In this document: piece after piece, positions 24,262 to 37,670 of the stretch
Position numbering within the stretch: the first letter of the stretch is position 1
Layout: every line of letters starts with the position of its first letter
From: Lycium barbarum
Lineage: Eukaryota; Streptophyta; Magnoliopsida; Solanales; Solanaceae
Length of the DNA stretch: 64,000 nt
Direction: 5' to 3'
NCBI RefSeq assembly: GCF_019175385.1
Contig: NC_083337.1
Span: 48,398,938 to 48,462,937 of the forward strand
Made by a program: the position numbers and the translations under genes
Notes under the pieces: generated by a model
The model's input: the letters and a program-made list of their open reading frames with translations, nothing else
What the model was told of the DNA's origin: nothing
The model's database searches: none

Positions 24262-24342
<81 letters not shown>

Positions 24343-27300
24343 CTACGCAAGCCGACAAGGCTGCCACGATATACAAAATAACAAACATACATACATATGC
24401 AAGCCGACAAGGCTGCCATTACGAATGGGTACGCCCCAAACATAAGTCATAGACGTAAAACGCATCAACAACTACAAACAGACCCACACCGATGTCCACA
24501 GACCTCTAAGAGTAATGACCGTATCATATGGCGGGACAGGGCCCCGTCGTACCCGAATAAACACTTATATATACAACAAAGGAAGTTATACCACAAGCTA
24601 GGCTCCGGAACAAAGGAGCAGTCCAAAATAGCTGAATAGGTATCCTAAGCCGGCGGATCTCCAAAACGAGCGTCTGTACCTGCGGGCATGAACGCAGCCC
24701 CCCGAAGAAAGGAGGTCAGTACGAAATATGTACTGAGCATGTAAAGCTTGAAACATAATAATAGACTTATATTGAGACAAGGTATGTAGGACTCAATGCA
24801 ACAACCAGAATTTTCATAAAACTTGCCTTTGAACATATTCCATCTATATAATTCTCATATCAATGTCATTATAGAGTTTTGTAATCAAAGCTGCATAATC
24901 ATTCTGTATATAACATATATATCGTGTCCCGGCCCTTTAATGAGGGACTCGGTAATTATAATCATAGAATCATAAACATAAACATGTACGTGTCCCGACC
25001 CTTTAATGAGGGACTCGGTAATAAGGAATATATGCCCTCCTGGCCGCCATCTCCATATCATAATATCATCATCATATATATATAACGTGTCCCGGCCCTT
25101 TAATGAGGGACTCGATGAATAATGTAGTAAACATGCGCATGAAAACGTGTCCTGGCCCGGGACTCAGTGAAGGATATAGCGGTAAGCACGAGCAGAATAA
25201 TGAGCAACCACATATATGCAATTCATCTTTTTAGACTCAATGGATAAGCAACTAACCAGCTCTAAAGTGTCAAAATAATATTCATATTCAGTTCATTTTA
25301 AGTCTCATAACAAACTATTACAAGAAACGTTTCAGATTTCATGTACATGTATCACTTTAACATGATGTAGCTTTTAAAAGTCAAGTATGTCTCTAGTTGT
25401 GCAATTCTTTAAGAATAGGAACTTTCATGCATTATTCATTAGTCACTCATATTGTAGGCACATGACAACAACCTTAATAAAATATAGAATCATAAGTCAT
25501 ACATGGAACTAGAGAATAGAATTTACCCCAAGGTTCATATCGTTTCATACTTACGTCTAGGACATGCCAAAAGAAAGAAGGAATAGGCTTTACATACCTT
25601 TAGCGTTTAGTCGTATTATAACTTGTACTTGCTGCCCAAAAACACTTATCCTATATCAAGATATCAAGAGCTACAATTAGTCTACGAGGGAATTCAATAC
25701 GTACTTTAACGTCAACAATCCCTTTCAAACATTTAGACGACGTTTCGTTCGCATTCAAATCCACTACATACAACCACCCCAACATCAATAATCATATGTT
25801 CAATACCAATCCGGACATCCCACATAACATTCCAAATAGCCCACATTCACAACATTCCATAACGATTCACATACGGCTACTACATTCTCAAGTTACTCCT
25901 AATAATCCGTAGCCTTAACGTTTTCGTGTAACAACTTTACAACAACCCAAACAACGTAAATACAATATATATTCTTAACTATCATTAGTATTTCCAATTT
26001 AAAGAATACAACATGTCCAAAACAGTTCCTAACCACAACACGTCCAAAACAGTCCCTAATCAACAATACGCCTAAAACAGTCCCTAACCAACAACATAAA
26101 GGTGCCCGGAATTCTTGCAAACGTTTACGAACATACCAAGCAAACCACATATGATTCTTACACATTATTTCATGTCTTCATTTCATAAAATTTCAGTAAA
26201 ATACGACCATCAGTCACACGATAAATATATCACCAAATTCGTACGCAAACAACTACCTTGTCGACACAAAAACCTTACAACGACAACAATATGTTTAATG
26301 ACATTACTTTCATGATTCTTGGAACTGTTTTAGCATCATTTCCATTCTTACAACAGCCCACAATTCATATCAATTTCAACTTGAATCATTATGCTTGACT
26401 TCCACTAAACGTTCATAACAAGAATCAACACTCAACACATACAATTTCACCTCTAGCACTAAAACAGTCCACTGTTTTGGACTGCTTGTATGCTTCAACA
26501 TAATTCATTTCTTTAGCACCTTAATTCACATATTTTACATGCATACAATACACCACAATGTCCATAACAACAACAATCAAAATGTGGCACAAAACAGTCC
26601 ATAATCTCCCCTAAAACAATCCCTTTACACGGCTTTAACACTAGTCCAACAACTTCATGATTTTCATCCTTTTATCCAAACTACAACACATTCAATCCAT
26701 TTCCAATACATGTACAAGAAGATTAGACGTGATTTCATTAGATTCTTCAACCCATGGCTCGCTTTAATTTTTAGAAAAACAGTCCAATATCCAACTTGCC
26801 ACATCACAAACAAACTTCTACAACCTTTGCTCATTTACTTATGTTGATACATATTCAATTCATCAACAATACAAGCAAAATGAAATCAACCATGACTTCA
26901 CCAATACTCATGGCTAACTCTCTACTTCAACTACAACAACAATCCAACAACAATCATGCATGACCTATACATTCAAATCGTCATGAAACACAAGAACAAT
27001 AAGCATTCTTACCTTACAATCTTGTTCTTCACTTTGGACGAATTTTCAACACTATTGAGGTGCTTCACTTCTTGGTTTCGTTTCAACAACTACTACATAT
27101 TCTTGTACACTAAATGAGGAGTTGATTTGAGGAAGAAAACTGATTTTTTTGGAACAAATTTGGACCTCACTTTCGACTAACTCTAGGTCAAGAGTTTCCT
27201 TTTCTCTCTCTATGTGTTCTTAACTTGTAAGTGTTTAAATGGTGTAGTGAGTTGTGGAGTAAATCTGATTTTTCATTATGTGTATTCCCTACAAGACTTG

Positions 27301-27591
27301 GACATGTGTACCACACTAATCTTGGGTCAATAACCTTTGACCATGGCACTAATCTAGGCTACACATGGAAAACAATATGGGCAGATTTTTTTTTGGTTCC
27401 CAATCCCACTAATGGTTAGTTTAATCCCACTTTTCATTAATATATCAATGCCAAACGAAATTGTAGTTGAATTATGACTTGAAACGAAACCGGAAGTTAA
27501 AATCTCTACTCCGTATCTTAAAATAGTCTTGTCTTTAACTTGTCACGTTTAGTTTAAAACGTCCCAATATATGAAAATATGGGATATAACA
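24073..27591 (-). repeat. 3' LTR of element I (3519 bp)
   Basis: On - it starts TGTTATATCCCATATTTTC at 27591, after the PPT, and ends GGGTTGGGTCGTGACA at 24073. It contains AAG|GTAAGAATGC near 27010, AAAG|GTATGTAAAGC near 25600, the tandem CGTGTCCCGGCCCTTTAATGAG blocks (24915-25160), the hairpin region (24680-24737) and a 71-bp TA run (24271-24341). Confidence 0.92.
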
Positions 27592-27627
27592 TTCTCCCCC
27601 CCTTTAGAACATTCGTCCTCGAATGTT
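27592..27627 (-). other. Polypurine tract and palindrome of element I
   Basis: On - AACATTCGAGGACGAATGTT (27608-27627, perfect 8-bp arms) is followed by TCTAAAGGGGGGGAGAA and the LTR start TGTTATATCCC. Confidence 0.9.
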
Positions 27628-27798
27628 ACATTAGTGTTGCCTAAGCATACTTAACCTTTCACCCTTCCTGGTCAATCTTATCCTTCACAACCTCACAGCC
27701 TGTCCTACCAATACATTTGCATCCGTCACAATTTGTTTTCCTCTGTACTCTCATCTTAATCATACTACTACTCCTTTTTACTATAAACTTGTCATAAT

Positions 27799-30700
27799 TT
27801 ACAACAAAGAGAGAGAAATATGTGACAGTGTGGAGCCTGTGCCTATCAATGCATATACATCTCGGGAGAAAATCGATAGTATACCTGTGACCACATTTGG
27901 CGACGCTTCCTGATCCTGTCTGCTAGCTAAAGCATATAAGCGGTTTGAAGGACCGCCAGAACTGGAAGCCCCTCCACGGCCTCTGCCACGGCCTGCTGGC
28001 GTCGGAATACCTTGTCCCATAGGACGCATGGCAACTGAAGAAGAAGAACCAGCAACTGATCCCGTAGGCTGAGCTGCACCACCTGCACCACCCCCAAATC
28101 GACACTCCCTCATAGTATGGCCTTGACGGCCGCAAGAGAAACAAGCACCAGTAATGCGGCGGCATTCCCCCGGATGGCGCCTGCCACACCGAGGGCACTG
28201 TGGTATAGATGGCCTCATCTGGCCTGAGTCCCTGTGCATCTGGAAACCGGAAGTCATGGAGCTTTGACCAGCTCCTGAATACCCTGTGCTATCAAACCCT
28301 CTACCAGTGAATCGTGGAGGTTCACTCCATGCCGGTTGAGAAGGATATCTATTGTGCTGCGGCTGGGGCTGCCCGCCCCAAAACTCACCAGAATACCCAG
28401 CTGATCTAACTCTCTTCTGCTGACCCCTATCCTGATCCCTATCAAATCGACGCCCTCTCTGTCGACCCTCAACCCCCTGTGCATATGCCTGCACTCGAGC
28501 GATGTCCATACCGGGCTGAGAAGCCATTGCCATAAAGCCATCAATCAAGTAATTATCCAACCCCATTACGTAACGATGGACCCTGTCTGCCATGTCAGCT
28601 ACAATAGCGGGCGCGTACCTAGCCAATGAATCAAATTCGAGACTATACTCTCGAACACTTCTGCCATCCTGTCTCAAGTGTAGGAATCTATCAACTCTGG
28701 CCCGCCTCATCTCCGGAGGCAGAAAATGACCCAAAAAGGCTTGCACGAACTCGTCCCATACTGCTGGAGGAGCATCCTCGGCCCTATATAATACCCAGGA
28801 CTCGTACCAGTTAATAGCCACATCACGCAACCGATATGAAGCCAACTCAACGGACTCAGTCTCGGTAGCTCTAATTACCCTCAACGTACGCAACATCTGT
28901 CGGATAAAATCCTGTGGATCCTCTGCTGGCTTTGACCCATAGAACTCTGGGGGCTTACAAGTCAAGAAATCATGGACCCTCGAACTATCGTGTCTGTCCG
29001 CATAATCACCTCCTAACCCGTGTCTGCGAGCCTGCCCCGACACCAACCTGGTCAATAACTGTACTGCGTCACGCATAGCCCTATCCTCCGCCCCAGGCTG
29101 GGGAGCTGGAGGCTCGGGTGCTGGAGCCTCAGGAGCTGGTGGTAAATCTGTCTCCTGATCTGTAGCTGCCGCTGCCCTAGGCTCCTCTGATAATGATGGT
29201 GTCACGACCCAACCCCGTAGGCCGTGACTAGTGCCCGATCTGGGCACTCAAACACATTCTAATATACAGCAGAAGCCGACGAGGCTTTATTTCAAATTTA
29301 GCTAATTTCCAGAAAAATTTCAGCAGAGTTTCCTTTGTTTTACGGACTATCCCATATATCCTGCACGCAGAAAATACCAACAAAGGCCACACAGGGCCAA
29401 CAGAGTAATATTTAAATATATGCGGACCGGCCGCCGCGGCGAATGGGATCGCCCAAACACAACATATACACACAGCTGTACAGAAAGATCCCAACCCACA
29501 AACATGTCCACAGACCTCTAAACAGACCGACAGAATGATATGACGGGACAGGGCCCCGCCGTACCCATGAACGAGCATATACATATATAGAAGTGACAGA
29601 CTATACCAAAAGATGGCTCTGAATAAAAGAGCGCTCCAAAAATAGCAGAATGAGATCCTAAGTGGACGGATCAGCAAACCTGTCGTCGGTACCTGCGCGG
29701 CATGAAAACGCAGCCCCCGAGGAAAGGGGGTCAGTACGAAATATGTACTGAATATGTAAAGCCTGAATTACGGAGACAAAATCATAACTGGTACAGGACA
29801 TACAGAAAGTAAACAGAAAATCCAAAGTATCAGATACATGATTTCAAAACATGCAGAGTGTGTACAGAAGCATATGTCATATCCAATCCGGCCCCTGCCA
29901 AGGGACACGGCAGACAGAACGTGGCCACCCTCCCGACGTTGGTGCCACAACACAGAAGAATCAGAATAGGGGCATAACCCCGTAGCATAATATGTCATAT
30001 CAAATGGCCATAGCAAATCACATCAGAACAAGCGGACATGGCACATCATACTCCACAAACCCATGTACGCGTATACCTGCCCCCTCACATCGAGGCACGG
30101 CGAACAATGCAGAGGATCACGCTTGACAACATATCCTGGCCCGAGCTCAGTGTGGGAAACATTGGGGCATCCACGAATGGAGTAGTGAGAGACTAATGCA
30201 TGTAAAATATCATGAATGTTTCCATAGACTCGATGAGGCATATCAAAGACAAACCGATCTAATGAAGTCGGAAGGAATCATAGTAAATGAGTTTCGAGTA
30301 TCAAAACAATTTATCAGACTTAATGGAATATTTAAAACCATATTCGTTAGGTAATTAAAAGGGTATTCGAAACGTTTCTTTCAAAAATCGTTCGAAAAGG
30401 AGACTTTAGTACATTAAGGGCAAAACCGGGAATAGCGGGCCCACCTCGGAACAAGCAAGGCGGTGGGCTCAAATTACGCCCTTTAAGCTTATGGGGTCAC
30501 CTATAAAGGTTTTACGGACATTCTATAGATTTTCAAGGAGTTTAGAGAAAGTTTACATAATTTCAGGAAAAGCATATCAAAATGGTTCAATTCTACTGAA
30601 GGAAAAACTGAGATTTCCTCTTGCGGATTCCGATGGCCAAGAAGGTCTTTTGAGGCCCGAATCCGATCCTAAAACACTTAGACATGCCAAAAGAAGGATC

Positions 30701-32387
30701 GGGGTAGCTTTACATACCTTTCAAGCTCCTTACGCCTTTCCAAACTCACTTCCCGTTTCGTCAAAAATCTGCAAATGGTCAAGTTTACCAATTGTAAGTT
30801 ATAGATGCTACAAATTCAATTCAACTCTTATTTGCCTACCGAAATTTCGGCAGCACTTCCCCTATACATATAGCACCCCGAGAATTCAACTCGGCTATAA
30901 ATCATCAACAACAACCCAAACGGCAACATCAATATCAACAATGAATCATTAAAAACACAAATATCCTTCAACTAGTCATTTTTCTCACAAGTTGACATAA
31001 CCTTCATTATAACCCAAACTTCCACTAATATCAATAATTTCACATTCAACAAAAATCAAGATCATCACCATATAGTCCTAGAAACATTTCATATCGTTTG
31101 CCTTAAGATATACACTCGATATACATGATATACAATCTTCCGCCAAAATCATAACTTATGCAAAACTCCTAATCTTTGGCATACGTATTCATAACATGTT
31201 TCCTTCTTCCAAGTTCATCAATACTTGTCATAATTAGCAACCTAATAACTTCATTTTCATAATGTCGTAAAATCGTACTAAAATGACATAAGCTTCCATA
31301 TTCCATTTCGATACAAACTTATATCATTCTATCTTCATTTACATTGCAAGCATCACAATAACACACTAACACACTAAGCAACTCAATCCATTTTCCATTC
31401 CAACTTCAACATAGTACACGACCATATGCCCTTCTATCAACATCAACTAAATTCATGCAACTTTCAATTCCTATATGCATTTCATCACAACCACAACTAA
31501 GATATAACATGAATTCTATACATTGTGGCTATACAACATATACATACTCACGGCCATATAGCTATAACACACACCCACTTTGCAAACTTCCATTTCTTCA
31601 CACAATCAACACATTGCTACATACCACAACACAAACAAGACTTCATAACACAAAGATAAGGGATAAATTCTTACCTTTTCCTCAAGTCTTCTTCACTTGG
31701 AGGTATGATCACTTTGATGAATCTAATGCTTCTCTCTCCAAACCAACTATACCAAGTTACAAAGGAACCTTGAATTAGTGGAAATCCAACAAGGGAAAAA
31801 ATTTTAAGACAAGAGTTTTGGTGGCTATGTTTTTTTCTCCCAATCCGAAACCCTTTGCTCTTCTTGCTCTTGTTTGTTTTGTTCTTTCTCTTCTAACTTT
31901 TCTTGAACCTTCATATGTATATAATAGTCCCTTAATTAACTTGTCACATGACCAAGCACATGACTAATTCATGTGGATCATGGGCCAAAGCTTGGCCGGC
32001 CATGCCCTTTAATTTGGGCCTCCATTCCATTAATTTTTTTTTAGCCCAATCGGTTGCGGATCTTATTTTGTAATTCCCGAAAATAATTTCCGAAATTCCA
32101 ACTTTTCCCTTGGGCTTCCCCGACTCTTCCACATTAATATTCTTTCATAAACAACTCATGTGTTAATTAGAATCAATTATGGCCTTACTTCTTAAAAGTC
32201 AAGATTATTTCTAATTTTCCAAATGTGCGAAAACACGGGATATAACAGATGGTGTAGTGGAGCTCGCTGACTGAAGCCTAATCTTAGGCACATATTGGGA
32301 ATAAGCTCTAGTGACCCTCCCTGTCCCACTGGTCTCTCCAACTACCGCTTTGCCCTTCTGGGCGGCTGTTGCCTTCTTTGGAGGCAT
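27799..32387 (-). pseudogene. gag (plus protease start) of element I, split by solo LTR J
   Basis: The first part is 32387-32248 (ATG two bases after a CAG; starts MPPKKATAAQKGKAVV). J then intervenes, and the second part is 29199-27799. Codon phase matches across J, so before J the frame was open from ATG to stop: 45 codons plus 466 codons, counting the duplicated site once. The core reads FYGSKPAEDPQDFIRQMLR, ASYRLRDVAINWYESW, LPPEMRRARVDRFLHLRQDG and MADRVHRYVMGLD. The zinc knuckle CFSCGRQGHTMREC is intact and is followed by a GRGRGRGG tract. The C terminus runs into protease sequence, but the catalytic triad reads GTG instead of DTG or DPG (VYALIGTGST), and a stop follows within 12 codons. 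Confidence 0.9.
29200..32247 (-). repeat. Solo LTR J (3048 bp) in the gag of I
   Basis: A perfect TSD GATGG flanks it (29195-29199 and 32248-32252). The + strand starts TGTCACGACCCAACCCC and ends CACGGGATATAACA, so the LTR is in minus orientation. It contains a donor-like AAAAG|GTAAGAATT near 31665, a GGTATGTAAAG near 30712 and the hairpin region (29690-29746). Its start region (U3) is related to those of B and M. It is the innermost and therefore youngest insertion of the left nest. Confidence 0.92.
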
Positions 32388-32415
32388 CGCTGTAAACATA
32401 ACAATCTGTTAGGGA
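32385..32415 (-). promoter_or_regulatory. Putative 3' splice site upstream of the gag ATG of I
   Basis: On - CCCTAACAG supplies a consensus branch point CTAAC. It is followed by TTATGTTTACAG (CAG at 32392-32390), two bases and the ATG at 32387. Confidence 0.5.
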
Positions 32416-32575
32416 AAGATTATCCTGATAATACAGCTCTATCGCACGATCTAGAATAAAAGGAAAGATGAAATCCTAAATGTCCAGTAGCTTCCTGTTT
32501 ATAAATGTGGTGCACAACACATCGATAAACAAGACTCTACCCGACACGGTCTGTAGACACTCCGAGGATTGAACC

Positions 32576-32587
32576 GCTCTGATACCA
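32576..32587 (-). other. Primer binding site of element I
   Basis: The minus strand reads TGGTATCAGAGC, 4 bases from the 5' LTR end at 32592; initiator-Met tRNA type. Confidence 0.93.
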
Positions 32588-32591
32588 CTTC

Positions 32592-32780
32592 TGTCACGAC
32601 CCAACCCCGTAGGCCGTGACTAGTGCCCGAGTTGGACACTCATATTATCTATTAACTGTTGTCATTTGCAATTAGCATGTCATGATCTCATTTGTACATA
32701 AAAAAAAATAGGACATTATTTTTAAGCTGTCAAGTTTTGTTTGTCTTAGGCACCTGTCTCCTGAGGAGTTGCACTTTTTA

Positions 32781-32827
<47 letters not shown>

Positions 32828-35800
32828 CTACGCAAGCCGACAAGGCTGCCACGATATACAAAATAACAAACATGCATACATATGCAAGCCGACAAGGCTG
32901 CCATTGCGAATGGGTACGCCACAAACATAAGTCATAGACGTAAAACGCAACAACTACAAACAGACCCACACCGATGTCCACAGACCTCTAAGAGTAATGA
33001 CTGTATCATATGGTGGGACAGGGCCCCGCCGTACCCGAATAAACACATATATATACAACAAAGGAAGTTATACCACAAGCTAGGCTCCGGAACAAAGGAG
33101 CAGTCCAAAATAGCTGAATAGGTATCCTAAGCCGGCGGATCTCCAAAACGAGCGTCTGTACCTGCGGGCATGAACGCAGCCCCCCGAAGAAAGGGGGTCA
33201 GTACGAAATATGTACTGAGCATGTAAAGCTTGAAACATAATAATAGACTTATATTGAGACAAGGTATGTAGGACTCAATGCAACAACCACAATTTTCATA
33301 AAACTTGCCTTTGTACATATTCCATCTATATGATTCTCATATCAATGTCATTATAGAGTTTTGTAATCAAAGCTGCATAATCATTCTGTATATAACATAT
33401 ATATCGTGTCCCGGCCCTTTAATGAGGGACTCCGTAATTATAATCATAGAATCATAAACATAAACATGTACGTGTCCCGGCCCTTTAATGAGGGACTCGG
33501 TAATAAGGAATATATGCCCTCCTGGCCGCCATCTCCCTATCATAATATCATCACATTATCATATCATCATATCATCATATATATATATAACGTGTCCCGG
33601 CCCTTTAATGAGGGACTCGGTGAATAATGTAGTAAACATGCGCATGAAAACGTGTCCTGGCCCGGGACTCAGTGAAGGATATAGCGGTAAGCACGAGCAG
33701 AATAATGAGCAACCACATATATGCAATTCATCTTTTTATACTCAGTAGATAAGCAACTAACCAGCTCTAAAGTGTCAAAATAATATTCATATTCAGTTCA
33801 TTTTAAGTCTCATAACAAACTATTACAAGAAACGTTTCAGATTTCATGTACATGTATCACTTTAACATGATGTAGCTTTTAAAAGTCAAGTATGTCTCTA
33901 GTTGTGCAATTCTTTAAGAATAGGAACTTTCATGCATTATTCATTAGTCACTCATATTGTAGGCACATGACAACAACCTTAATAAAATATAGAATCATAA
34001 GTCATACATGGAACTAGTGAATAGAATTTACCCCAAGGTTCATATCGTTTCATACTTACGTCTAGGACATGCCAAAAGAAAGAAGGAATAGGCTTTACAT
34101 ACCTTTAGCGTTTAGTCGTATTATAACTTGTACTTGCTGCCCAAAAACACTTATCCTATATCAAGATATCAAGAGCTACAATTAGTCTACGAGGGAATTC
34201 AATACGTACTTTAATGTCAACAATCCCTTTCAAACATTTAGACGACGTTTCGTTCGCATTCAAATCAACTACATACAACCACCCCAACATCAATAATCAT
34301 ATGTTCAATACCAATACGGACAGACCACATAACATTCCAAATAGCCCACATTCACAACATTCCATAACGATTCACATACGGCTACTACATTCTCAAGTTA
34401 CTCCTAATAATCCGTAGCCTTAACGTTTTCGTGTAACAACTTTACAACAACCCAAACAACGTAAATACAATATATATTCTTAACTATCATTAGTATTTCC
34501 AATTTAAAGAATAAAACATGTCCAAAATAGTTCCTAACCACAACACGTCCAAAACAATCCCTAATCAACAACACGCCTAAAACAGTCCCTAACCAACAAC
34601 ATAAAGGTGCCCGGAATTCTTGCAAACGTTTACGAACATACCAAGCAAACCACATATGATTCTTACACATTATTTCATGTCTTCATTTCATATAATTTCA
34701 GTAAAATACGACCAGCAGTCACACGATAAATATATCACCAAATTCGTACGCAAACAACTACCTTGTCGACACAAAAACCTTACAACGACAACATGTTTAA
34801 TGACATTACTTTCATGATTCTTGAAACTGTTTTAGCATCATTTCCATTCTTACAACAGCCCACAATTCATATCAATTTCAACTTGAATCATTATGCTTCA
34901 CTTCCACTAAACGTTCATAACAAGAATCAACACTCAACACATACAATTTCACCTCTAGCACAAAAACAGTCCACTGTTTTGGACTGCTTGTATTCTTCAA
35001 CATAATTCATTTCTTTAGCACCATAATTCACATATTTTACATGCATACAATACACCACAATGTCCATAACAACAACAATCAAAATGTGGCACAAAACAGT
35101 CCATAGTCTCCCCTAAAACAGTCCCTTTACACGGCTTTAACACTAGTCCAACAACTTCATGATTTTCATCCTTTTATCCAAACTACAACACATTCAATCC
35201 ATTTCCAATACATGTACAAGAAGATTAGACGTGATTTCATTAGTGTCTTCAACCCATGGCTCGCTTTAATTTTTAGAAAAACAGTCCAATATCCAACATG
35301 CCACATCACAAACAAACTTCTACAACCTTTGTTCATTTACTTATGTTGATACATATTCAATTCATCAACAATACAAGCAAAATGAAATCAACCATGACTT
35401 CACCAATACTCATGGCTAACTCTCTACTTCAACTACAACAACAATCCAACAACAATCATGCATGAACTATACATTCAAATCGTCATGAAACACAAGAACA
35501 ATAAGCATTCTTACCTTACAATCTTGTTCTTTACTTTGGACGAATTTTCAACACTATTGAGGTGCTTCACTTCTTGGTTTCGTTTCAACAACTACTACAT
35601 ATTCTTGTACACTAAATGAGGAGTTGATTTGAGGAAGAAAACTGATTTTTTTGGAACAAATTTGGACCTCACTTTCGACTAACTCTAGGTCAAGAGTTTC
35701 CTTTTCTCTCTCTATGTGTTCTTAACTTGTAAGTGTTGAAATGGTGTAGTGAGTTGTGGAGTAAATCTGATTTTTCATTATGTGTATTCCCTACAAGACT

Positions 35801-36093
35801 TGGACATGTGTACCACACTAATCTTGGGTCAATAACCTTTGACCATGGCACTAATATAGGCTACACATGGAAAACAATATGGGCAGATTTTTTTTTGGTT
35901 CCCAATCCCACTAATGGTTAGTTTAATCCCACTTTCCATTAATATATCAATGCCAAACGAAATTGTAGTTGAATTATGACTTGAAACGAAATCGGAAGTT
36001 AAAATCTCTACTCCGTATCTTAAAATAGTCTTGTCTTTAACTTGTCACGTTTAGTTTAAAACGTCCCAATATATGAAAATATGGGATATAACA
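32592..36093 (-). repeat. 5' LTR of element I (3502 bp)
   Basis: Nearly identical to 24073-27591 over the stretches compared, including the tandem CGTGTCCCGGCCC blocks (33405-33680) and hairpin region (33160-33217). The TA run at 32790-32825 is about half as long as in the partner. Donor-like sites on - are AAG|GTAAGAATGC at 35514 and AAAG|GTATGT at 34102. Confidence 0.92.
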
Positions 36094-36686
36094 ACATGAT
36101 AGAATTTGGGTAAAGGCCACAGGACTTGGTTCAGAATGCTATTTTAGGATACTTACAGTTTGATTTCCAAACTTGTTTACTGCTGCACCTTCCTTGTGCT
36201 ATGATTCAGTAATGCTTTACATATTCAATACATATTCCATACTGACCCCCTTTCTTCGGGGGCTGCGTTTCATGCCGCGCAGGTGCATACAGATGAGTAG
36301 AAGACTTTGCTAGAAGGTGTTCCAGCGGGATTGGCGAGCTCCATCTCAGTTCGAAGTGTTGCTGGGTCAAAGTACTTATGTCATGATATTTTGTATATGT
36401 TAGAGACTTTGTAGACAGTGTCCTGTGGATAGGGCGTCGAGAAGTGCGAATCATTTGTAGATGTTAAAATAGTATGTATTTTCAGATGATTTCTGTTGGT
36501 TTAAAGTACGCAATTGATTGAAGGTTTTCATACTTTGTATAAAGACAATGATCTCTATTTGGAAAAGTTCCATGTTTTTAAAATTTCTTGAAATAACAGG
36601 CTTTGGTGGAGCGAATGTTTAAGGGTTTGCTCGACTCTGATGAGAGTCTGGTGCCCGTCATGCCCTATCAAGATTAGGGTGTGAAA
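36094..36686 (+). repeat. 5' LTR of element B, remaining part
   Basis: After the ACATG copy of the target site, B's 5' LTR continues with TAGAATTTGGGTAAAGGCC. It holds the hairpin region (36228-36282) and ends AGATTAGGGTGTGAAA, where the 3' LTR has GTGTGACA. Confidence 0.9.
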
Positions 36687-36689
36687 AAG

Positions 36690-36701
36690 TGGTATCAGAG
36701 C
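36690..36701 (+). other. Primer binding site of element B
   Basis: TGGTATCAGAGC, 3 bases after the 5' LTR, complementary to the initiator-Met tRNA 3' end. Confidence 0.93.
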
Positions 36702-37670
36702 GGTTCGTCCTAGGGGTTGTCTGCAAAGTCGTGTCTAGCAGAGTCTTGTTTATCGGTGTGTTGTGCACCACATCTATAAACAGGAGGCTATGAGACATTA
36801 ATAGGGTGTCATTCTTTCTTTTGTATCTAAGATCGTGCGATAGAGCCCAGTCGTAGGAAATGAAGTCCCTTGTGCTAACCTTTGATTTCAGCTAAAGGAC
36901 GACATCGACGGAAGAAAGCGACCGGTGACATTCGTAGTTGCAAAGTACAGTGGTAAGTAACGGTGCGGAAGAGGAATGTTGGATAAGGTAAGAATATTGA
37001 AATATGATTGAAATGTAAAGTTGGGGGATGAAAGTGAAGGTGAATATTAGGGATTGAAAAGGATAAATTAGTAATTGTTAAGGAGAAAGACGTGTTACGA
37101 GAATGTCTCGGAATCTGTAAGACTTCAACTTGCTTCAGATCATGTAATGAAGGTCACGCGAAGAGGTGGATGCGATTATATCGGCATTAATGCACTGGAT
37201 TTCACCGAAGTTTCAAGGTTAAGCGTGCTAAGGTGAGAGAAATATTAGGATGGGTGACCCCCTGTGAAGTGTGCAAGAAATCCTATAGATTTAGACATAA
37301 GAGGCAGATGAGAAGCTAGAGTAGTCTAAGGGGAAGTTAGAGTACACGGAATGGTTGGAAACCTTAAGAGGTCGCATAGGACGAGGCAGACATGAAAATA
37401 AAGGAGTAGCTTATAGCCACACTGGATCGTCAAGTGAAGATTGCGTACCAAAGACGTGGCTTCTATTAAGATACCGTGGCGAAACAAAAATAGAGAGGAA
37501 ATGACCTGGAAAGCCGAAGAAAAGATGAAGAAGAAGTACCCCTACTTATTCCCTATGCCTACAGGTAATCTGAATTTCCAAAGCGGATATGTGGATTGAA
37601 GAATGAGCTGTATGCGATAGCTATAAAAGAGATCTCCCCGAAGTATTATAACACCCCATGAAGCCAGTTC
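36702..37670 (+). pseudogene. Interior of element B with only a chromodomain remnant of pol
   Basis: A leader similar to other elements (TCTAGCAGAGTCTTGTTTAT, AGATCGTGCGATAGAG) reaches an acceptor-like CTAACCTTTGATTTCAG ending at 36891, but no gag ATG follows. No gag, protease, RT or integrase core is visible. From about 37408 a broken reading resembles the chromovirus Pol tail: LDRQVK, then in another frame WRNKNREEMTWKAEEKMKKK and YPYLFP to about 37560. This is the residue of a large internal deletion, as in LARD-like elements. Confidence 0.8.

Larger units (their letters stand above)
24073..36093 (-). mobile_element. Element I: gag-only LTR retrotransposon (TR-GAG type), minus strand
   Basis: I has a 5' LTR (36093 to 32592), PBS, gag, a short tail, PPT and 3' LTR (27591 to 24073). 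Flanking 5-mers GCATG and ACATG differ by one base. The undisturbed site survives in B's 3' LTR near 40598 (GTGCATGCTAGAATTTGGG). After removing solo LTR J the element is about 9 kb. It has a gag and the first residues of a protease but no RT, RNase H or integrase. The two LTRs look nearly identical apart from TA-run length, so it is young. Confidence 0.92.

Noticed and set aside
26115..26315. Short frames repeated at 25899-26165, 34404-34670 and 34620-34817
   Set aside because: They are identical because they are the same positions of the two LTRs of I; composition is low-complexity AT-rich LTR sequence.
29200..29677. 149-codon minus-strand frame next to the gag of I
   Set aside because: It lies wholly within solo LTR J and shows no domain.
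30491..30952. 153-codon plus-strand frame in J
   Set aside because: Antisense to the LTR, no recognisable domain, and it crosses the conserved donor-like site.
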